NCBI RefSeq assembly: GCF_000224145.3
Contig: NC_020174.2
Span: 6,369,106-6,433,105, forward strand
Direction: 5' to 3'
Source of the DNA: Ciona intestinalis
Taxonomy: Eukaryota; Chordata; Ascidiacea; Phlebobranchia; Cionidae
Length of the DNA: 64,000 bases
Shown in pieces: positions 27,501 through 39,500 of the stretch (positions are counted from its first letter, which is position 1; every line of letters starts with the position of its first letter). The notes beneath the pieces are model-generated. The model was not told the origin of the DNA. It saw only the letters and a list, made by a program, of their open reading frames with translations, and ran no database searches. Made by a program: the position numbers and the translations under genes.

Positions 27501-30500
27501 ACTACGTTGTTGAGAAGCGTGAAACCAGTCATTTGGCGTGGGTGCTTGTAAACCCAAGCGTGGAGGGTACAATGTGCAAAATAAGCAAAATGCTTGCTGG
27601 CAACGAGTACATCTTCCGTGTACGAGCTGAGAACAAGTACGGAGTCGGTGACGCTCTTGAATCCGAAGAAATTCTTGCTAAGAATCCATTCTCAACGGCT
27701 TCTGCACCAACTTCAGTTGAAATCACATCAGTAAACAATAACTCTGTTACCTTGGCATGGGCTCGACCAAAGCATGATGGAGGCTCTGAAATATCAGGTT
27801 ACGTTATTGAGAAAAAAATCAAATCCGGACTTCGCTGGATTAGAGCAAACAAAAAGCCCGTATTAGATATGCGATACAAGGTTCCAGAACTCAGCGAAAA
27901 CCAAGAGTACGAATTCCGAGTTTGCGCTGAAAACGCTGCTGGTACTGGACCGATGAGCGAGGAAACACCGTATGTTCTCATCCAGGACCCGAAGTATCCA
28001 CCAGAAGCACCCATTAACTTAAGAGTGGAAGACACAACAAAGTCTTCCGTCAGTTTATCGTGGATCCCGCCCACCTTCGATGGAGGCAGTGAGGTTATGG
28101 GTTACGTGGTTGAGATGACAGTTACTAAGAAGCGACGAACACACTCACAGTCGTCCACATCTACTGTTATGACAACGACCACCATTACTACTGTTGATGG
28201 GGTAGAAGAAATACTTGACGACGAGCAGCGACTTGACATTCACCGAGAATGGACTCAAGTATCTGGCAAGACCCTTGTGCAAGACACGGAATATGTTGTA
28301 ACTGGATTGAAGGACAAGACCGAGTATCTCTTCCGTGTAGCGGCTGTCAGTAAAGTTGGTACCGGGACAAAGGCTATGCTGCGCATGCCTGTCACGTGCG
28401 TTGAAAGGTTGGAAATGCCAGAACTAGTCATTGATGAAACTGTTCGCCGAAATGTCACTGTCAAAGCTGGAAACCAAGTTAGACTTAACCTTGGATTCCG
28501 TGGTCGACCGGCACCGACGATTACTTGGTCAAAGGCAGACACCAGTGCTGAAAACCTGAAACAGCGAGGAATTGTAGAAACAACTCCGTATACTACATCA
28601 CTTACAATCAGCGACTCGACGAGGTTCGATGCGGGCAGATACATGGTCACTGTGGAAAACAGCGAAGGATCAAAGGACTTTGCATACAACGTCAAAGTAC
28701 TTGATACTTCAGGACCAGTTACCGACTTGCAGGTGGTCGAAATGACTCGTGACAGTGCAACCATCAAGTGGACAACTCCCGAAAATGACGGGTGCTCTGT
28801 GATAACCAACTACGTTGTGCAAAAGCGAGAATCATCGCGCAAAGCTTGGACCACTGTTTCAAGCGAATGTACAAGAAACACATACAAGATTACTGGTTTA
28901 ACTGAAGGTGACACTTACAAGTTCAGAGTCATGGCCGAAAACGCCCAAGGACTTGGTGTTCCTACAGAAACATCCGAAGCCGTCAAGATTTCAATGAAAC
29001 CATCAAGTCCTGGAAAGATCCAGCTTACCGATGTCACTAAATCAACAGTTTCGCTCGAGTGGACCAAACCTGAACACAACGGAGGAAGCGACATCACCGG
29101 TTACGTTGTGGAGATGGTACTTTCTGGATTTGAAAAGTGGCAGCAGTGTGCGTCTGTGAATGCTCTGTCGACCACCCTTAAAGGATTGGAAGAAGGCCGT
29201 CAGTATCAGTTCCGTGTTCGTGCAAAGAACGACAAGGGACTCAGCGACGCTGCGACTTTAAATCATATCGTGACGATCAAGGATATTGTTGAAGAGCCGA
29301 TTATAAACCTACGGGATCTACCGGTTGGAGGAATCCACAGCAAAGCAGGAACAAGTATCAATATTTCAATCCCAGTTTCCGGCAAACCGAAGCCAGAAAT
29401 TTTGTGGAAGAAGAATGGAGAGCCAATCAAACAGACCACACGAGTTTCGACTGTGAGCTCTGCCATTCAGACATCCATTTCTATCAAATCGTGCAAGCTT
29501 GAAGACTCTGGAAAATACGAGATCACAGCTACAAATGCTTCCGGTACCGCAAAGGGTGTGTTATCGATTGCTGTATTGGATAAGCCGAGCAAAATCACTG
29601 ATTTGTCCATTGAGTCGGTGACCGAAAATTCGGTTAGCCTTGTATGGCAACCACCGCAAGAAGACGGAGGATGCCAGATTAGTAACTACGTTGTTCAAAT
29701 GCGAGATGCCGAATCTGACGTTTGGGTTGACTGCGCAGCTACTGCTGTACGACCAAGAATAAAGGTGAACAAGCTCACAATAGGAAAAGAATATCAATTC
29801 CGTGTATCGGCCGAAAACCGATTCGGGTGCGGAGAATTTGTCGCTTCCGAAAAGGTGTTGGTGAAATATCCTTTCAGCAAACCTGGACCACCGGGTATTC
29901 CTAAATCTACTTTGGTCTCGTCGGATCACGTTGTTCTGCACTGGCACGAACCAGTTCACGACGGAGGAAGCCCAATCATTTCTTACCACGTTGAGATGAA
30001 GGACCGAAACAGTATCTTGTGGCGCAAGGTCAACCGAATGGACGTTCGTGAGACCAGCTTCAAAGCAACGGGTCTTCAGCCAGGTCTTACATACGAGTTC
30101 CGAGTTTATGCTGAGAATGCTGCAGGCTGTGGCAAACCAAGCCAATCGTGCGACCCTGTTGTAGCCAGAGACCAAATATCAAGACCTCTGGCCGTAGAAC
30201 CAACAGGTGTAACTCGAACGACAGTCGATCTTGTTTGGAGGAAACCTGAAAACGATGGTGGCGCAAGGATTTCTGGATATGTGGTGGAACGAAGAGAGTT
30301 GCCAAGCGGACGATGGCTTAAGTGCAACTTCAGTAACCTGATTGAATGCAAGTACACTGTCACAGGTTTGACTGAGAACATCAGTTATGAGTTCCAAGTC
30401 ATTGCGAAAAATGCTGCTGGTTCCGTATCAGAGCCAAGTGAACCAAGCGAACAAGTCACCTGCAAAGATTCGTTCACCCCTCCACGACTCGACCTCATGG

Positions 30501-33500
30501 GTAACTTAAAGGACACCATTGTTGTTAAAGCTGGTGAGGCAATCACTTTGGCAGCATCCATCTTTGGGAAGCCATGCCCAACAGCCACTTGGAGCCGCAA
30601 TAACGTTGAACTTGACAACACACCAAAAACAGAGATCACTGACACGGGATCTACAACAACATTATCCATCAAGGATTCAACTCGGGATGATAGTGGCGAC
30701 TATGTTCTTCACTTGAAGAATACTGCTGGTTCACGTTCTATATCGATCACAGTTAAAGTACTAGACAAACCAGGGCAACCTATCGGTCCTTTAGCTGTAA
30801 GCGAAGTTACATCCGAAAAGTGCAGGTTGTCGTGGCGAACACCAGAAAACAACGGAGGTGCACCGGTTACACATTACAACTTGGAAAAACGTGAAACATC
30901 TCGTTTGGCTTGGACTCTTGTCGAATCTGGTATTGAGGGTGTTACCACCAAGGTTCACCGTCTTCTCAAAGGGAATGAATACATCTTCCGTGTTATTGCT
31001 GTTAACAAATATGGCCCAGGAGTGCCATTGGAATCAGTTCCTGTTACGGCAAAGGATCCTTTTACTACACCGGGAGCGCCAGGGAAACCACAAGTCTCGA
31101 CAGTGATGAGAAATTCAGCAGTCATCACATGGGCTCGCCCAAGCACCGATGGTGGGAGCGAAATCAACGGTTACCATATTGAACGGAAGGAACGAAACTC
31201 TTTGAGATGGACTCGTGCAGTAAGACGAGCAGTACCAAGTCTGCACCACAAAGTTACAGGGTTGTCCGAAGGCGCGGAATACGAGTTCCGTGTTTCAGCC
31301 GAAAACGCAGCGGGAATTGGCCCGACTTCAGAATGCAGTTCGCCTGTTCTTTGCAAGGAACCTGTCTACGTTCCTGGACCAACGGGTATGCCAAAGGTTT
31401 TGGACACAACGAAACGAAGCGTAACTTTGGCTTGGGCAGCACCATCATTTGACGGTGGTTCGAATGTCACAGGTTACCAGATAGAGGTTTGCCAGAAGGA
31501 CGCAGATACTGAGGAATGGGCCAAATGTACACCACCAACTGGAATCAAAACTACCGAATTTACCGTACCAGACTTGCAGCAAAACAAGGAATACAAGTTC
31601 CGAATCTCTGCTTTAAACGTGTGTGGTATTGGTGAAGCTGTTCAACTCCCAATCGCAGTAGAGACCACCGACAGGCTCGAAGCTCCAGAAATTTCTCCTG
31701 ATGGTGATTTAAGAAAGAACCTTACGGTAAAATCTGGCAGTCCAATCACCTTGACTGTTCCGATCCGCGGAAGACCAGTTCCTACAGTTCGATGGAGCAA
31801 GGAAGGAGCACCAAGTGTTGGTGAAAGAACACAACTCGACACAACAGAAACTGGAACAACTCTGTTTATACCTGAATGCAATCGATCAGATTCTGGAAAA
31901 TACACGCTTACATTGGACAACAGCTCTGGTTCGACGTCGGCAAGCTGCTCAGTGAAGGTTCTAGATACACCAGGCCCATGCAATAACCTTTCTGTAAAGG
32001 ATGTGACAAAAGACTATGCAACTGCTGTGTGGGAACCTCCAACAAACGATGGCGGAAGTCATATCACCAACTACATTGTGGAAAAGAAAGAAACCGGCCG
32101 CAAAGCTTGGTCAACCATTACAACCGGATGCCAACGAACACACATCAAGATTAACTTGAGCGAAGGTTTAACTTACCTTTTCAGAGTGATGGCAGAAAAC
32201 GAAAACGGAATTGGCGTTCCTGTTGAAACAAGTACACCAGTCAAAGCTACAGAAGTACCTGGTGCACCAGACCGTTTAGAAGTTGTCGATGTGACGCGGT
32301 CATCTGTTGCTTTACAGTGGAACAAGCCAGAGGTTGATGGTGGTTCTAAGATTCTCGGTTATATTATCGAGTCATTGGAAAAGGATCAAAACAAATGGGT
32401 GAAACGCATAACTGTGAAAGAACCTTTGGCAAACATTACAAACTTGAAAGAAGGACAAGAATATGCATTCCGTGTTGTTTCACTAAATGAAGTTGGTGCA
32501 TCAGATCCACGAGAAGCAAGTTCCCTAGTTTTGGTTCGAGACACTTTTGTAGCGCCATCATTGGACTTGTCGCAGTTGCCCCACTCGGTTGCTCATGTGA
32601 AAGCAGGAGATAATCTTGATGTTCGCGTGCCGTATACTGGCAAACCGAAACCTACGATTAAATGGGTAAAAGACAACGCCAAGGTACGAATCACAAAGCG
32701 AGTTGACACTGACAGTGATGAAGAAGGAATTGCAAGCTTGAAAATCCAAACCGTGACACAAGAAGACGCTGGTATTTACGAACTTCATGCAGAAAACCAA
32801 GGTGGAAAACGATGCGCGAAGATTTCAGTCATTGTACTGGACAAACCTGGTGCAGTAGAAGAACTACAGACATCAAATGTGACAGAATCATCAGTTACAC
32901 TGTCGTGGAAAGCACCAGCGTTTGATGGCGGTTCGGCAATCAGTTGCTACGTTGTTGATCTGCGAACATCGGAAGAAGCAGAATGGAGAATGGTTTCGTC
33001 AGCAATTGTGCGAACAACATTTAAATGCACAAAACTCGACCTTGGAAAAGAATATACTTTCCGTGTTCGAGCGATGAACCGATTTGGACTTGGCCCTGTA
33101 TCTTGTACAGAACCAGTCACAATCGAATTGCCATACAAGGTTCCTGGAGCACCAGCAGCTTGCACTGTTAGTTACGCCTGCAAAGACGCAATGGTCGTGA
33201 ATTGGCAAGAGCCGGTAAAGGATGGCGGTAATCCAGTGATTGGATATCATCTGGAAGTGAAGGACAGGAACAGCATTCTGTGGAAAAAGGCGAACCGTGG
33301 AATTATTCGAAGCACACACTACCGTGTCTTGGGACTTCAAGAAGGCTTGGAGTATGAATACCGTGTCAGCGCTGAAAACGCAGCTGGAGTTGGTAAACCA
33401 AGCAGACCATCGGAAGCGGTGTTTGCTCGTGATCCAGTCGATATACCACGTGAGGTTGAGGTAGTCGATATCACACGATCTACTTGCCTTGTACGCTGGA

Positions 33501-36500
33501 AGAAACCAGAGTACGATGGTGGCCAGAAGATTGTCGGATATAACGTTGAAAAGAGAGATCTACCTGCAGGTCGTTGGACCAAGGCTAGCTTCAACATTAT
33601 TCCAGACAACGAGTATCTGGTTACTGGATTGAATGGTGGAGCCGAGTATGAGTTCCGCGTCCTTGCCAAGAACGCAGCTGGAATCTTTAGTGAACCATCA
33701 GCTAGTACAGGTGCCGTGAGATGCGAAGATGACTTCAGACCCCCAAGGATTAATCTCGATGCGCATTTGCTTGACGAAGTGACCGTATCTGCAGGATCAA
33801 CTCTGCGTCTACACGCCGGTATTTCAGGTAAACCAGAGCCAGCAATCACATGGTCTCTTAACGGAAAGGACATTAGAGAAGATCTTCGTCATATCATTGA
33901 CACGACTATCGACCACTGCAGCATTCTCATTAAAGATTGCTCCAAAGCAGACTCTGGTGTGTTTACAATCAGCGCAAAGAATGCGTGTGGCGAGAAGGCG
34001 GCCAACATCAAAGTCCTTGTGCTCGACAAACCAGGATCACCTACAGGCCCAGTGAAGTTTTCAAGAATTTCTGATTCAAGAGTTACTTGCTCGTGGGAAG
34101 CTCCAGAACAAGATGGCGGATCCAAGATCACTCACTACATTGTATCTAAGCGGGAAACCTCAAGACTTGCATGGTCGGTGGTCAGCGAGAAGGAGGACTT
34201 GTGTACACTTACTGTGCAACGTCTGATAAAAAACAACGAATATCAGTTCCGTATTCAGGCCGTGAACAAGTTCGGTGTTGGTGAACCACTTGACTCCGAG
34301 CCAGTGGTGGCAAAGAACAGCTTCACAGAACCATCCGCCCCTGGAATGCCAGATGTAAACAATGTGACGGCAACCGGATGCACCGTGATGTGGAGACGAC
34401 CTGAGTCGGACGGAGGAGCAGATATTGACGGATACATTCTCGAGAGACGAGAAAAGAAGAGTTCAAGGTGGATCAAGTGCAACAAGAAGGATCTTCGCGA
34501 CTTGCGCTTCAAGATTGCCAACCTGAGCGAAAACAACGAGTACGAGTTCCGTGTTGCCGCTGAGAATGCTGCTGGTATTGGAGCATATAGCCCGATATCG
34601 TTGCCAGTTGTGATGCGTGATCCAATCGATGTACCAGGACCTCCAAGTAGCCCGAAGGTGCGCGACACTACACGAACATCCGTCGTTTTATCCTGGTCTC
34701 ACCCAGCCTATAATGGTGGTAGTGCAGTCATTGGTTATATAATTGAATCAAAGATCGTCGAAGATGAAGAACAAGAACCACAGCAACAGGAAGAAGATGA
34801 AACTTCCTCTTCCATGGCTGAAGAGAAAGGCTGGAACTTGGTTCAATCCAACGTGCTTGGAACCAAATACACAATCGACAAACTAAACCATGACACAATA
34901 TACAGATTCCGTGTATCGGCAATTAATAAGGGCGGCGTTGGTTTCCCTGCCGAGGTGGTCGGGGCAATCAAACCTGTAGACAGACTGGACCCACCAGAAT
35001 ATGACCTAGACGCTTCTCTGAGGAAAACAGTTTTGGTCCGAGCTGGAAACACAGTCAACATCTCAATCGCTGTTAAGGGTCGACCGACTCCTAATGTGAC
35101 CTGGACGAAGGACAACGTTAATGTTACCACTAATCCTCGCGTTCATGTTGACAATGTGGATGGAAAGACAATTCTTGTTGTACAGGATTGCACAAGGAAT
35201 GATACTGGAAAATATGCACTTGCGCTGGAAAATGCAAGTGGTGTAGCTAACACTTTTGTCAGCATTCGTGTACTGGACACTCCTGGTCAACCAGGCTCGC
35301 TCAAGGTGAAACAAATTACAAAGGAATACGCCATTATTACTTGGGATGCACCGCTTATTGATGGCGGCTCTGAAGTATTTAACTACCACGTAGACAAACG
35401 AGAAACAACACATCGGGCCTGGTCGTCAGTATCTAGGGACTGCAAGCGACTCACTTGGAAGATCGATGGTCTTAACAAAGGAAGCAGTTACTTCTTCCGT
35501 GTTTTGGCCGAAAACGAGTACGGTCTCGGTGTCGCGGCAGAAACCGAAGCGGTGACAGCTACAGAAATTCCTGACAGTGTCAATGATCTAAGGATTGAAG
35601 ATATTACCAACAAGTCAATCACGCTGACCTGGTCCAAGCCGGACTCTGATGGTGGTACACCAATTTCAAGTTACATTGTCGAATATCGAGTTAAAGACGC
35701 TGAGAAGTGGACGTCGGTAAAAACTCGGCACACTTCAACAGTTCTTGAAAAGTTGAAGACGGGTGAAAAGTATGAGATTCGTGTTGCTGCTGAAAACGAA
35801 GCTGGACCAAGTGAATGGGCTTTGATCGGACCACTCGTGGCAAAAGAACAACAGATTCTGCCAGAAGCTGATCTAAGTTCTATTCCTGGAAGGAGCATTA
35901 ATATGAGGGAAGGTGGAAACATCAGACTTGATATTCCATTCTACGGAAAGCCGAGTCCATCCATTAAGTGGAGCAAAGATCGAATCCCATTGAAACAAGG
36001 CGAACGCGTTGCATTCGAACGTATGCGCGACGTCGCATTGTTGATGATGAAGGATGTCAAGAAAGCGGACGCTGGTCAATATATTCTTCACCTTGAAAGC
36101 GCGGCTGGCCGAAAAGAAGCTGCGTTTACACTCAACGTATATGGAAACCCAGGAAAGATCAAGGGCGTGATCGAGTTCCTTGAGATTACTGCAACCAGCA
36201 TCGTGTTGAAGTGGTCACCTCCAGAAGACAACGGAGGATCTGATATTACAAACTACATCATTGAGAAGAAAGAAACAACCAGCGATACGTGGTCTTCTGT
36301 AAACGCCAACTGCAGCAGGACGACCGTCAAAGCAATTAAGCTAAACCAGAATTCGGAATATGTGTTCAGAATTGCTGCTGAGAATAAATACGGACTTGGA
36401 GAGTTCACTGAATCTCCCGAAGTCGTTGCCAAGTATCCATTCAGAAATCCTACAGTGCCACCACAGCCGGAGGTTGTTGAAATTTCCGCCGATTCCATGA

Positions 36501-39500
36501 CTGTTGTGTGGATGGAATGTCATTCCGATGGCGGTTCTGAAATCACTGGTTACCATGTTGAAAGGAAAGAACGAAACGCAATTCTCTGGACCAAGGCCAA
36601 TCTTGCCACTCTCCGTACACGGGAATTCAAAGCAACTGGTTTAATTGAGGGGCTTGAGTATCAGTTCCGAGTCTATGCCGAGAACATGGCTGGACGAAGC
36701 CAGGCAAGTGAGCCAAGTAAGCCTGAAAGAGCACACAATGTTGTTAGTCCCCCAAGCTGCCCTGACTGGACAGACATCACTCGTGATTCAGTCACTCTCG
36801 TCTGGAAACCACCAAAATCGGATGGCGGAAGCAAAATTATTGGGTACAACATCGAGAAACGATCAGGAGCTGATGGAAGATGGCTCAAGTGCAACTACAC
36901 CAATGTACAAGAGTGCGAGTTCACCGCAACCGCTCTTAACTCCGGTGAGAAGTACCAGTTCCGTGTAACTGCTAGAAACGCCTCGGGAACTGTAAGCAAA
37001 CCTTCAATACCAAGTGCTGAGGTTGTTTGCCACGATGACTTCCAACCACCTATGATTCAGCTCGACACAGATATTCTTGACGGAGTCAGCATTCGAGCTG
37101 GTGTTACACTCAGACTTAAAGCCACTGTAACTGGAAAACCTGCACCGAAGATTGTTTGGACCCAAGACGGGAAGGAACTTGTTTCAAATGCACAAACTGA
37201 AATCACCAAGAACAAAAACGTCAGTTTGGTAACGATCAAAGACACGAGTAGACTCAACAGCGGTACATATGTGATTACTGCACGAAACCCTTGCGCCACA
37301 AAGGACATGGACGTGAAGGTGACTGTATTGGACAAACCAGGACCACCCGAAGGACCAGTCAAGTTTACATCACTAACAAAAGACAAGGTTACTCTATGGT
37401 GGGGAACACCAAAAGACACAGGCGGGGCTACCATTGAAAACTATGTGATTGAAAAGCGGGAAACAACTAGATTGAACTGGGCTTTGGTCACTGCTTGCTG
37501 TGAATCGACAAACCAAACGGTAAACAGGTTGATCAAAAACNCATGAATATCAGTTCAGGATATCTGCACAAAACAAGTACGGTGTNNNNNNNNNNNNNNN
37601 NNNNNNNNNNNNNNNNNNNNNNNNNNNNNNNNNNNNNNNNNNNNNNNNNNNNNNNNNNNNNNNNNNNNNNNNNNNNNNNNNNNNNNNNNNNNNNNNNNNN
37701 NNNNNNNNNNNNNNNNNNNNNNNNNNNNNNNNNNNNNNNNNNNNNNNNNNNNNNNNNNNNNNNNNNNNNNNNNNNNNNNNNNNNNNNNNNNNNNNNNNNN
37801 NNNNNNNNNNNNNNNNNNNNNNNNNNNNNNNNNNNNNNNNNNNNNNNNNNNNNNNNNNNNNNNNNNNNNNNNNNNNNNNNNNNNNNNNNNNNNNNNNNNN
37901 NNNNNNNNNNNNNNNNNNNNNNNNNNNNNNNNNNNNNNNNNNNNNNNNNNNNNNNNNNNNNNNNNNNNNNNNNNNNNNNNNNNNNNNNNNNNNNNNNNNN
38001 NNNNNNNNNNNNNNNNNNNNNNNNNNNNNNNNNNNNNNNNNNNNNNNNNNNNNNNNNNNNNNNNNNNNNNNNNNNNNNNNNNNNNATGGAAGATGGCTCA
38101 AGTGCAACTACACCAATGTACAAGAATGCGAGTTCACCGCAACCGCTCTTAACTCCGGTGAGAAGTACCAGTTCCGTGTAACTGCTAGAAACGCCTCGGG
38201 AACTGTAAGCAAACCTTCAATACCAAGTGCTGAGGTTGTTTGCCACGATGACTTCCAACCACCTATGATTCAGCTCGACACAGATATTCTTGACGGAGTC
38301 AGCATTCGAGCTGGTGTTACACTCAGACTTAAAGCCACTGTAACTGGAAAACCTGCACCGAAGATTGTTTGGACCCAAGACGGGAAGGAACTTGTTTCAA
38401 ATGCACAAACTGAAATCACCAAGAACAAAAACGTCAGTTTGGTAACGATCAAAGACACGAGTAGACTCAACAGCGGTACATATGTGATTACTGCACGAAA
38501 CCCTTGCGCCACAAAGGACATGGACGTGAAGGTGACTGTATTGGACAAACCAGGACCACCCGAAGGACCAGTCAAGTTTACATCACTAACAAAAGACAAG
38601 GTTACTCTATGGTGGGGAACACCAAAAGACACAGGCGGGGCTACTATTGAAAACTATGTGATTGAAAAGCGGGAAACAACTAGATTGAACTGGGCTTTGG
38701 TCACTGCTTGCTGTGAATCGACAAACCAAACGGTAAACAGGTTGATCAAAAACCATGAATATCAGTTCAGGATATCTGCACAAAACAAGTACGGTGTTGG
38801 TGCGCCTCTTCTTTCGGAGCCGGTGGTTGCAAAGGTCAACTACACAGTACCAAGCCCACCAGGCCAACCACAATATTCAAGCTCGACTACGGATTCAATA
38901 ACAATAACGTTCAGTCGGCCAACAAATGATGGCGGTAACGATATCATCGGTTACAACGTTGAACGTCGAGAGAAGAAGAGCATGAGATGGGTCCAAGTCA
39001 CAAAGAAGTTAACGACAGAGCTTCGATGTCGAGTGCCGGCTCTCACTGAAGGAAGTGAATACGAATTCCGCGTCTTTGCCGAAAACGCAGCTGGACCAAG
39101 TAAACCAAGTGAAACCTCGTCTCTCATTGTATGTCAAGAGCCCATTGGGCCGCCTGGGGCACCGGGTGTTGCACGAGTGACTGACACAACGAGAAGCACA
39201 ATTGCGCTAAATTGGACGCCGCCCATGTACGATGGCGGAAGCATCGTTATTGGATACGTTGTAGAGGCACGTAAGGTTGTAGCACAGCCACAACAGGAGA
39301 CTGAACAACAAACCAAACAAACTGAGGAAGAAGACTGGATTCGAATCAATCCAGATTTCATCAGATCATGCGAGTACATTGTTCCTAACTTACAAGCTGG
39401 AGCCGAGTACAACATCCGAATCCGAGCAGTTAATGCTGCTGGAGTCGGTGAGGCAACTCCTGTGTCCGGTAAAATTATGGCAACTGACAAACTGGAAGTT

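Larger units (their letters stand above)
34988..39494 (+). repeat. Titin C-zone super-repeat 9 (contains the assembly gap)
   Basis: As assembled this copy spans 4507 nt and has a surplus Fn fragment, Ig and Fn. Removing the 1213-nt segment created by the duplicated flank and N run gives 3294 nt and exactly the Ig-Fn-Fn-Ig-Fn-Fn-Fn-Ig-Fn-Fn-Fn order. The position 11 Fn has a Gln/Glu-rich insertion at about 39280-39335. Confidence 0.88.

Noticed and set aside
37533..38181. Apparent coding frames running through the N gap
   Set aside because: They consist mostly of unknown bases; the flanks are the duplicated titin segment.
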